Shown: one piece after another, positions 1 through 5,056 of the stretch
Position numbering within the stretch: position 1 is the first letter of the stretch
Layout: each line of letters opens with the position of its first letter
Source: Pseudomonadota bacterium
GTDB lineage: Bacteria > Pseudomonadota > Gammaproteobacteria > Steroidobacterales > Rariloculaceae
Length of the DNA: 8,061 nt
Direction of reading: 5' to 3'
Assembly: GCA_009843005.1 (NCBI GenBank)
Contig: VYEH01000290.1
Location: forward strand, 1 to 8,061
Notes under the pieces: generated by a model
What the model saw: the letters and a program-made list of their open reading frames with translations, nothing else
What the model was told of the DNA's origin: nothing
Databases searched by the model: none
Made by a program: the position numbers and the translations under genes

Positions 1-53
1 CCGCCATCCCTGGCGGGCTCGGATCGGCGCTCGGCGCTCCTGCCATCCATGGC
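1..53. repeat. Palindromic repeat cluster downstream of gmk
   Basis: Two short hairpin-forming motifs share the core GCCATCC-TGGC. CCGCCATCCCTGGCGG at 1-16 has 6-bp arms around a 4-base loop, and GCCATCCATGGC at 42-53 has 4-bp arms around a 4-base loop. Between them lies a tandem 7-bp repeat, CGGCGCT (25-31 and 32-38). The cluster sits just past the 3' end of the yicC-gmk transcript, a common place for REP-like extragenic palindromes. No T-run follows either hairpin in the minus-strand direction, so I do not call it an intrinsic terminator. That it is a dispersed genomic repeat is inference. Positions 54-125 show nothing further, and the usual gammaproteobacterial follower of gmk (rpoZ) is not visible. 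Confidence 0.4.
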
Positions 54-125
54 TCCGCGCCGAGCACACGACGCGCTCAGGCCCGGTCCACATGCATCCT
101 TGGGAGGTGACGGAGAGGGGGCAGA

Positions 126-758
126 TCAGGCGTTGTCGGTCAGGATTTGCTCGGCCTTGCGTCGCACGGTTGGGGAGGCCACGCGGTGTGCGTCGCCCTG
201 GCCGTCGAGGATCGATTTGAATTGTGTCAGGGCGGTGCCGATGTCTTTGTTGATGAGGACGTAGTCGAATTTTGGCCACTGGGACATGTCGGTCAGGGCG
301 TCGCGCAGGCGGCGGCCGATATTTTCCTTGGTGTCCGTGCCGCGGCCGCGTAAACGCCGTTCCAGTTCCGCTCGGCTCGGAGGGAGTATGAACACGCTGA
401 CGGCGGATGGCTCCCGTTGGCGAATCTGCGCGGCGCCCTGCCAGTCGATCTCCAGCAGCACGGTCTTGCCCCTGGTGCGCAGTGCCTCCACCGAATTCCG
501 GCTGGTGCCGTACCAGTGGTCGAAAACTTGAGCATACTCCAGGAATTCGTCTCTGGAAATCATGTCCTGGAACTCGTTTTCGGTGACGAAGCAGTAGTCT
601 ACTCCGTCCTTTTCCCGGGCGCGTGACCGCCTCGTGGTATAGGAGATTGAGAACGCGAGATCGTTGCGTGAATTCAGAGCCTTGCGCACCAGCGTAGTCT
701 TGCCGGCGCCCGAGGGCGCGGAGATCACGATCAGTCCACCGCGTCGGTTGGTCGACAT
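126..758 (-). CDS. gmk: Guanylate kinase
   Basis: This 210-residue cytosolic enzyme transfers phosphate from ATP to GMP (or dGMP) to give GDP, feeding the GTP and (p)ppGpp pools. The protein starts MSTNRRGGLIVISAPSGAGK. The P-loop APSGAGKTT lies at residues 14-22. It is followed by the GMP-binding region with YTTRRSRAREKDGVDY, the YGTSRNSVEAL segment, the LLEIDWQGAAQIR strand, and the lid and adenine-side segment FILPPSRAELERRLRGRGTD. Length and order match E. coli Gmk (207 aa). The frame stays open further upstream, to 1043, but the extra residues there are a shadow of yicC and resemble nothing in Gmk. The ATG at 758 has TGGA about 8 bases upstream and gives the normal family N-terminus. It lies 4 bp after the yicC stop codon, so the two genes are almost certainly co-transcribed and may be translationally coupled. 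Confidence 0.98.
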   Translation of the reverse strand: MSTNRRGGLIVISAPSGAGKTTLVRKALNSRNDLAFSISYTTRRSRAREKDGVDYCFVTENEFQDMISRDEFLEYAQVFDHWYGTSRNSVEALRTRGKTVLLEIDWQGAAQIRQREPSAVSVFILPPSRAELERRLRGRGTDTKENIGRRLRDALTDMSQWPKFDYVLINKDIGTALTQFKSILDGQGDAHRVASPTVRRKAEQILTDNA

Positions 759-762
759 TCCG

Positions 763-1629
763 TTATTCCAGGTTCTGGACCTGTTCGCGTACTTGCTCGA
801 CCAGGACCTTGAGTTCGACTGCGCCGCGGGTGAGGTCGGTGTCCTGTGACTTGGAGGCGAGAGTATTGGCTTCGCGATTGAGTTCCTGGACGAGAAAGTC
901 CAGCCGCCGGCCCATGGGCTCGTCCCGGGAAAGGACCGCTTCCACCTCCTCGATATGGCTGGCGAGGCGATCGATTTCCTCGGAGATATCCAGTCGTTGG
1001 GCCAGTTGCGCCAACTCCTGTTCCAGCCGCTGGGGGTCGGCATCCACGGCGAGGCGTTCGAGTCGCTGCACGAGTTTGCTCCGGTAGCGCTGTTCCGCCT
1101 GGCCGATTCGGGGCTGCATTTCGGCGATGATGTTCTTCATTCCCAGGCATCGCTCAAGAACCGCAGCCGCCAGGCGCTTCCCTTCCCGCTTTCTCGCTTC
1201 TACCAACGACTTCAGTGCATCGTGCAGCGCCGCAGCCACTGCGGGTTCCATCGTCGAGGATTCGTACGTGGCTTCCTGCACCACGCCCGGCCAGCGCAAC
1301 ACCTCGCCCACCGACAGCGAGCTTGCCTCGGGGGCCATCTCACGCACGCGCTTCTGCAGCGACAACAAGTCCTCGACTGCGTTGTCCCTCAATTCGACTC
1401 CGCCATGATGGTCCCGGTCGCGGGAGACGGTAAGGGTGCAATCGACCTTGCCGCGTGCCAGCGCGGTGCTGACCTGGGCGCGGCAGCCGGTCTCCAGCGA
1501 GCGCAGTTCGGCGGGTAAACGCACCGTGGTGTCCAGGAACCGGTGATTGACGCTGCGCACTTCCCAGACCAGCAGGAACGGCGCGGCCAGCGCCTGGGAG
1601 CGGGCGAAACCGGTCATGCTGCTTGCCAT
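763..1629 (-). CDS. yicC: YicC/YloC family endoribonuclease
   Basis: The product has 288 residues, the usual length for this family (E. coli YicC is 287). Known members are single-strand-preferring endoribonucleases implicated in small-RNA turnover and stationary-phase survival. The N-terminal domain opens with the characteristic MASSMTGFARS and WEVRSVNHRFLD (residues 22-33). The C-terminal DUF1732-type domain ends with the highly conserved block containing GRRLDFLVQELNREANT (240-256), then SKS (259-261) and a charged helix ending VQNLE. The ATG at 1629 was chosen because M-x-SMTGFAR is the family's standard start. The frame is open further upstream only through unrelated sequence. An AAGG lies about 11 bases before the ATG. 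The gene is first in a two-gene unit with gmk and diverges from rph, an arrangement shared with many gammaproteobacteria. The RNase role is inferred from the family. Confidence 0.96.
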   Translation of the reverse strand: MASSMTGFARSQALAAPFLLVWEVRSVNHRFLDTTVRLPAELRSLETGCRAQVSTALARGKVDCTLTVSRDRDHHGGVELRDNAVEDLLSLQKRVREMAPEASSLSVGEVLRWPGVVQEATYESSTMEPAVAAALHDALKSLVEARKREGKRLAAAVLERCLGMKNIIAEMQPRIGQAEQRYRSKLVQRLERLAVDADPQRLEQELAQLAQRLDISEEIDRLASHIEEVEAVLSRDEPMGRRLDFLVQELNREANTLASKSQDTDLTRGAVELKVLVEQVREQVQNLE

Positions 1630-1822
1630 GGTGAAATACGCCTTGTCGATCAGGGTCCAGCCGTGCCATTCAAATCGCGGCGCGGCGCTGCGCAAGTCTA
1701 ACCGAACGTCGTGCCGCCGGCTGCGTCGGTCGTTCAGGCCGTGACGGCAGGACAGATCCCGAAGACTCAATTTGCCGGACTCGCGGGTTAGGATATGCGC
1801 CTCTCCCATGCGAGGTTCGGAA
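1630..1822. promoter_or_regulatory. Divergent yicC/rph intergenic region
   Basis: This 193-bp gap should contain promoters for both directions. For rph, a plausible -10 TAGGAT is at 1789-1794, giving a start near 1801 and a leader of about 22 bases, but no good -35 is spaced correctly. For yicC, a minus-strand TAGACT (plus AGTCTA at 1695-1700) is a weak -10 candidate, also without a clear -35. A short dyad, GCCGT-G-ACGGC, sits near the middle at 1738-1748. I see no small gene or RNA gene here. Confidence 0.4.
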
Positions 1823-2557
1823 ATGAAGGATGAGTCGCCGTTCAGGCCCAGCGGGCGCAGGCCGGACGAAATGCGCGCCGTGCGATTCGTCCCGAACTTT
1901 GTGGCCCACGCCGAGGGCTCGGTTCTGGCCGAATTCGGGGGCACCCGGGTGCTGGTCACCGCCAGCGTCGAGAAGCGCGTTCCGCCGTTCCTGAAAGGAC
2001 GCAATGAAGGCTGGGTGACCGCCGAATACGGCATGTTGCCGCGCGCCACCCATACCCGGCACTTCCGGGAAGCCGTGCGCGGCAGACAGGATGGACGAAC
2101 CGTGGAGATTCAGCGGTTGATCGGCCGAAGTCTGCGAGCGGTGGTCGACCGTTCGGCCCTGGGCGAGCGCACCATAACCATCGATTGCGATGTCCTGCAG
2201 GCGGACGGGGGGACACGAACGGCCGCCATAACGGGGGGCTACGTGGCGCTGTCGCTTGCAGTGGAAAGGACCCTGCGGGCAGGGAAGCTGGCGCGGGATC
2301 CGATCCACGGTCGTGTGGCCGCCGTGTCCGTGGGAATCTACCGGGGCGAACCGGTTCTGGACCTGGACTACGCCGAGGATGCCGAAGCCGAGACGGACAT
2401 GAATGTGGTGATGAATGACGCCGGCGGATTCATCGAAGTACAGGGAACGGCGGAGGGGCATGCCTTTCGGCGGGGGGAACTGGACCGGCTGCTTGACCTG
2501 GCCTCGACAGGGACGCGCCGGCTGCTCGAGGCGCAGTCCGAGGTCCTGAAACGGTGA
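1823..2557 (+). CDS. rph: Ribonuclease PH
   Basis: This 244-residue phosphate-dependent 3'-to-5' exoribonuclease trims the 3' ends of tRNA precursors, releasing nucleoside diphosphates. Family members assemble as a hexameric ring. Visible signatures are FRPSGRRPDEMR at the N-terminus, HAEGSVLAEFGGTRVLVTASVE, the GWVTAEYGMLPRATHTR block, EIQRLIGRSLRAVVD, CDVLQADGGTRT with the phosphate-binding Arg132, and LDLDYAEDAEAETDMNVVM. The last contains Asp186 and Asp192, spaced like the two catalytic/metal aspartates (178/184) of characterised RNase PH. The ATG at 1823 was chosen because GAGG (1812-1815) lies 7 bases upstream and the N-terminus then matches the family. The in-frame ATGs at 1772 and 1808 would add unrelated residues and lack a ribosome site. 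The active site appears intact, unlike the frameshifted rph of E. coli K-12. Its last codons overlap the rdgB start. Confidence 0.98.
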   Translation: MKDESPFRPSGRRPDEMRAVRFVPNFVAHAEGSVLAEFGGTRVLVTASVEKRVPPFLKGRNEGWVTAEYGMLPRATHTRHFREAVRGRQDGRTVEIQRLIGRSLRAVVDRSALGERTITIDCDVLQADGGTRTAAITGGYVALSLAVERTLRAGKLARDPIHGRVAAVSVGIYRGEPVLDLDYAEDAEAETDMNVVMNDAGGFIEVQGTAEGHAFRRGELDRLLDLASTGTRRLLEAQSEVLKR

Positions 2558-3168
2558 CGGAACGGGCCGGCCGCTGGGTCTTCGCCAGCGGTAACGCGGG
2601 CAAGTTTTCGGAACTGGAAGCATTGCTGGCGCCCACCGGCATCGTCCTGGTGGCGAGGGACGAGTTCGGCCTCGCGTCGCCCGAAGAGACCGGCCGGACA
2701 TTTCTGGAGAACGCGTTGCTCAAGGCGCGCCACGCGGCCGCCGCGACCGGGCTTCCGGCCATCGCGGACGACTCCGGACTGGCCGTGGACGCCCTGGACG
2801 GCGCTCCGGGGGTGCGATCGGCCCGTTTCGCCGATGGCGGCGGTTCACGGGCCAACATCGCCAAGCTGCTTGAACTGATGGAGGATGTGCCCGACCCCGA
2901 TCGCGGGGCGCGGTTTTGCTGTGTGGTGGCAGCGCTGGCGCGCTGGGACGATCCGATGCCCCTGATCGGTACGGGCGAGTGGCGCGGATCGATCGTGCGC
3001 GAACCGCGCGGCACGTCGGGATTCGGCTACGATCCGGTTTTTTTCGACCCGCGCCTGGGCGCTACGGCGGCGGAGTTGCCGGCACAAGTCAAGAACCGCG
3101 TCAGTCACCGCGGGCAGGCGCTTGCACAGATCGAGAAAGCGCTTCGGGAGCTGACGGCAACCGGCTGA
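2554..3168 (+). CDS. rdgB: dITP/XTP pyrophosphatase (RdgB/HAM1 family)
   Basis: This 204-residue house-cleaning enzyme hydrolyses ITP, dITP and XTP to monophosphates plus pyrophosphate, keeping deaminated purines out of DNA and RNA. The family motifs are all present: the substrate-binding SGNAGK (residues 12-17), ETGRTFLENALLKARHAA, the ADDSGLAVDALDGAPGVRSAR block with Asp73 aligned to catalytic Asp69 of E. coli RdgB, GTSGFGYDPVFFDP, and SHRGQAL near the C-terminus. Length agrees with E. coli (197 aa). Translation starts at GTG 2554, inside the GTGA that also forms the rph stop codon (4-bp overlap). GAGG at 2540-2543 gives an acceptable ribosome site, so translation is probably coupled to rph. 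The rph-rdgB pairing is common in gammaproteobacteria. Confidence 0.97.
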   Translation: MTERAGRWVFASGNAGKFSELEALLAPTGIVLVARDEFGLASPEETGRTFLENALLKARHAAAATGLPAIADDSGLAVDALDGAPGVRSARFADGGGSRANIAKLLELMEDVPDPDRGARFCCVVAALARWDDPMPLIGTGEWRGSIVREPRGTSGFGYDPVFFDPRLGATAAELPAQVKNRVSHRGQALAQIEKALRELTATG

Positions 3169-3197
3169 CGCCGCTGGCCGTCGTCATCCCTGGTTGC

Positions 3198-3226
3198 TTG
3201 TCATTCGCTGCCGGGGGCAGTATGCT
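3198..3226 (+). promoter_or_regulatory. Sigma70-type promoter for rpmE
   Basis: TTGTCA at 3198-3203 (5 of 6 matches to the -35 consensus) is separated by exactly 17 bp from TATGCT at 3221-3226 (4 of 6 to the -10 consensus). Transcription would start near 3233, giving a leader of about 24 bases before the rpmE ATG. The spacer contains a perfect dyad, CTGCC-GGG-GGCAG (3208-3220), directly abutting the -10 element. Placement upstream of a ribosomal protein gene fits a strong promoter. Not experimentally verified. Confidence 0.6.
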
Positions 3227-3256
3227 CTCGCGCCTTTCCCGCTGGACTGTCCGATC

Positions 3257-3481
3257 ATGAGAGCCGACATCCATCCGGCCTATGCCGAAATCAAGGTGAC
3301 CTGTGGCTGCGGCAACGAGTTCGCAACCCGATCCACGCTGGGCAAGGATCTGCGCGTGGAAATCTGTTCCGCCTGCCATCCGTTCTATACCGGCACGCAG
3401 AAGATCGTCGACACGGGCGGGCGCGTGGACAAGTTCCGCAGGCGCTACAGCCGCTCGTCTGTTGCGCGCGAGCGACAGTAA
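3257..3481 (+). CDS. rpmE: 50S ribosomal protein L31, zinc-binding (C+) form
   Basis: This 74-residue protein of the large ribosomal subunit helps form an intersubunit bridge with the 30S head. It starts MRADIHPAYAEI, matching the MKxDIHPxYxE start of E. coli L31 (70 aa). Four cysteines, Cys16, Cys18, Cys37 and Cys40 (CGC and CSAC), mark the zinc-binding type rather than the zinc-free paralog made during zinc starvation. HPFYTGTQKIVDTGGRVDKFRRRY is the conserved C-terminal core; written in two parts, it is HPFYTG (41-46) and the GGRVDKFRRRY tail. The frame is open to 3194 upstream, but the start at 3257 gives the family N-terminus. The ribosome site is weak (GGA at 3244-3246). The gene has its own promoter and no co-transcribed neighbour is evident. 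Confidence 0.97.
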   Translation: MRADIHPAYAEIKVTCGCGNEFATRSTLGKDLRVEICSACHPFYTGTQKIVDTGGRVDKFRRRYSRSSVARERQ

Positions 3482-3514
3482 TTCACCAAAGTTCACCCGA
3501 AATCACTCGAAATT

Positions 3515-3538
3515 GAGCCCCCTAGCGGCTCTATAGCC
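3515..3538 (+). terminator. Weak hairpins between rpmE and gltA, possible terminator
   Basis: GAGCC (3515-3519) pairs with GGCTC (3527-3531) around a 7-base loop. Alternatively, GGCT (3527-3530) pairs with AGCC (3535-3538) around CTAT. The two structures share bases and exclude one another. No run of T follows, since the next bases are TGTTATAATAAAA, so intrinsic termination is doubtful. The hairpin also overlaps where a -35 element for gltA would lie. Confidence 0.25.
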
Positions 3539-3547
3539 TGTTATAAT
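3539..3547 (+). promoter_or_regulatory. Extended -10 promoter of gltA
   Basis: TGTTATAAT is a perfect TATAAT hexamer (3542-3547) preceded by the extended -10 TG at 3539-3540. No recognisable -35 occurs 16-18 bp upstream (the sequence there is C-rich), as expected for an extended -10 promoter or one needing an activator. Transcription would start near 3553-3555, giving a leader of about 105 bases before the gltA ATG. The element lies in an AT-rich pocket within otherwise GC-rich DNA. Confidence 0.6.
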
Positions 3548-3558
3548 AAAAAGTTCTG

Positions 3559-3620
3559 ATGCGCTTGACGGCCCTCTGCCCGTGCGAAGCGCATACGCCG
3601 TGACCAAGGCCGCTCCGGCC
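3559..3620 (+). promoter_or_regulatory. Structured 5' leader of gltA
   Basis: Two hairpins lie just inside the predicted transcript start. In the first, ATGCGCTT (3559-3566) pairs perfectly with AAGCGCAT (3587-3594). Inside it, ACGG (3568-3571) pairs with CCGT (3580-3583) around an 8-base loop, across a small 1x3 internal loop. In the second, GGCCG (3608-3612) pairs with CGGCC (3616-3620) around CTC. A third, small TTCC-GAA-GGAA hairpin (3637-3647) could cover the purine-rich AAGGA. The pairing is seen directly. A role in mRNA stability or translation control is inference, and it matches no riboswitch class I recognise. Confidence 0.45.
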
Positions 3621-3659
3621 GAGGACGGTCAAACAATTCCGAAGGAACAGGTACGACGT

Positions 3660-4958
3660 ATGGGCGAAAGGCGCTACAGTGTGGTTGAAGCCGGTTCCGG
3701 CGCGGCATTGGAGTTGCGGGAGCGCTCCGGCACCGCCGGGCCGAATGTCCTTGAAATCTCCCAGCTGTACAGAAATCAAGGCGTATTCACCTACGACCCG
3801 GGCTTCGGCGCCACCGCCTCCTGCTCAAGCACCATCACCTACATCGACGGCGAGCAGGGAATCCTGCACTACCGCGGCTATCCCATCGAGCAGCTTGCCG
3901 AGCAATCGACTTTCATCGAAGTCGCGTACCTGTTGCTGTACGGCGAACTGCCGAATCCCGATGAGCTGGCAGAGTTCGACCTGGCCATCCGCACCCACAC
4001 GATGCTCAACGAGTCGTTCCTGCGGTTCTTCAATGGTTTTCATCACGACGCGCACCCGATGGCCATGGTTTCGGGCGTTGTCGCCTGCATGTCGGCGTTT
4101 TACCACGACAGCATGAACATTCAGAATGCCAGGCATCGCGACATTTTCGCGCACCGCATCATCGCCAAGATTCCGACGATCGCCGCGGCGGCCTACAAGC
4201 ATTCCCTGGGGCAACCCTTCGTGTACCCGAAGAACAAGCTGGATTACTGCAGCAACCTGCTGCACATGTTCTTCTCGGTTCCGCCTGCTCCGTACGAGAT
4301 CGACCCGGTCGCCGCGCAGGCGCTGGACCTGTTGTTCATCCTTCACGCCGACCATGAGCAGAATTGCAGCACGTCAACGGTCCGCTTCGCGGGCAGCTCC
4401 GGCACCAATCCCTATTCGGCCATCTCCGCGGGAATCTCCGCGCTTTGGGGGCCTGCCCACGGCGGCGCCAACGAGGCGGTGATCAACATGCTGGAGGAGA
4501 TCGGCGACAGGAGCCGAATCCGGGATTACGTCGACCGGGCAAAGGACCGCAACGATCCATTCAGGCTGATGGGATTCGGGCATCGTGTCTACAAGAACTA
4601 CGATCCGCGCGCGGCCATCATCCGCCGGATGTGCCACCGGCTGTTGGAGAAGCTCGGCGCCAGTCAGGACGGACCGCTGTTCGAACTGGCGCTGGAGCTG
4701 GAACAGATTGCGCTGAAAGACGAGTACTTCATCGAGAAGAACCTGTATCCCAACGTGGATTTCTACTCGGGGATCATTTACCGGGCGCTGGGGATTCCGA
4801 AGTCCATGTTCACGGTGATGTTCGCCATCGCCCGCACTGTCGGCTGGGTGGCGCACTGGCGCGAGATGGTGCGCGATCCGGAGTCGCGGATCGGCCGTCC
4901 CCGGCAGCTCTACATCGGACCGGCCCAGCGGGACTACGTGCCGGTCGATCGACGTTAG
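3660..4958 (+). CDS. gltA: Citrate synthase, type II (hexameric type)
   Basis: The 432-residue cytosolic enzyme condenses acetyl-CoA with oxaloacetate to citrate and CoA, the first step of the TCA cycle. Similarity to E. coli GltA (427 aa) runs the full length, for example GVFTYDPGF, YIDGEQGILHYRGYPIEQLA, LHADHEQNCSTSTVR and GFGHRVYKNYDPRA. The catalytic triad is His267 (WGPAHGGANE), His308 (GFGHRVY) and Asp367 (NVDFYSG), matching His264, His305 and Asp362. The frame is also open to a GTG at 3582, but that codon lies inside the leader hairpin and lacks a ribosome site. The ATG at 3660 has AGG 8 bases upstream (and AAGGA 13 bases upstream) and gives the normal length. At NADH-site positions, Tyr148, Arg166 and Lys170 are kept, while E. 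coli Arg109 and Cys206 are replaced by Thr112 and Pro209. NADH regulation is therefore possible but not certain. Confidence 0.98.
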   Translation: MGERRYSVVEAGSGAALELRERSGTAGPNVLEISQLYRNQGVFTYDPGFGATASCSSTITYIDGEQGILHYRGYPIEQLAEQSTFIEVAYLLLYGELPNPDELAEFDLAIRTHTMLNESFLRFFNGFHHDAHPMAMVSGVVACMSAFYHDSMNIQNARHRDIFAHRIIAKIPTIAAAAYKHSLGQPFVYPKNKLDYCSNLLHMFFSVPPAPYEIDPVAAQALDLLFILHADHEQNCSTSTVRFAGSSGTNPYSAISAGISALWGPAHGGANEAVINMLEEIGDRSRIRDYVDRAKDRNDPFRLMGFGHRVYKNYDPRAAIIRRMCHRLLEKLGASQDGPLFELALELEQIALKDEYFIEKNLYPNVDFYSGIIYRALGIPKSMFTVMFAIARTVGWVAHWREMVRDPESRIGRPRQLYIGPAQRDYVPVDRR

Positions 4959-4998
4959 TTCTCGATACAAGCGTCGTCTTGACCGGTCTTGTGCCGGG

Positions 4999-5027
4999 GT
5001 GACGGCTACGGGTTCCAGTGCTATGGT
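4999..5027 (+). promoter_or_regulatory. Candidate promoter of the transporter operon
   Basis: GTGACG (4999-5004, 4 of 6 to the -35 consensus) lies 17 bp before TATGGT (5022-5027, 4 of 6). The -10 is preceded by an extended -10 TG (TGC at 5019-5021). Transcription would start near 5034, about 23 bases before the ATPase start codon. The 98-bp gap after gltA shows no convincing terminator, only a GACCGGTC palindrome at 4981-4988, so read-through from gltA cannot be excluded. Confidence 0.4.
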
Positions 5028-5056
5028 CGCCAGCGGATTCTGCCCGGTAATTCCAC

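Noticed and set aside
1..50. Minus-strand ATG at 50 as the start of a gene after gmk
   Set aside because: Only about 16 codons are visible, all within the palindromic repeat, and they do not resemble RpoZ.
759..1043. Extended N-terminus of guanylate kinase
   Set aside because: The extra residues are an out-of-frame reading of yicC. The true start at 758 directly precedes the P-loop region, as in other Gmk proteins.
1630..2049. Extended N-terminus of YicC
   Set aside because: It would run antisense through rph and the intergenic region, and the added residues match nothing. The family start MxSMTGFAR is at 1629.
1670..2733. Long minus-strand open frames antisense to rph and rdgB
   Set aside because: They are GC-rich shadow frames with arginine/proline/serine-rich low-complexity translations, opposite genes with clear homology.
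3559..3603. A 14-codon upstream ORF in the gltA leader (MRLTALCPCEAHTP, stop at 3601-3603)
   Set aside because: There is no Shine-Dalgarno sequence, and its ATG is buried in the 8-bp leader stem. It could be an attenuator-type leader peptide, but no runs of regulatory codons support that.
3582..3659. N-terminal extension of citrate synthase from GTG 3582
   Set aside because: The GTG lies within the leader hairpin without a ribosome site. The extra 26 residues do not resemble citrate synthase, while ATG 3660 gives the family length.
4979..5009. TTGACC at 4979-4984 as a -35 element
   Set aside because: No acceptable -10 lies 16-18 bp downstream. The GTGACG/TGC-TATGGT pair is better spaced.
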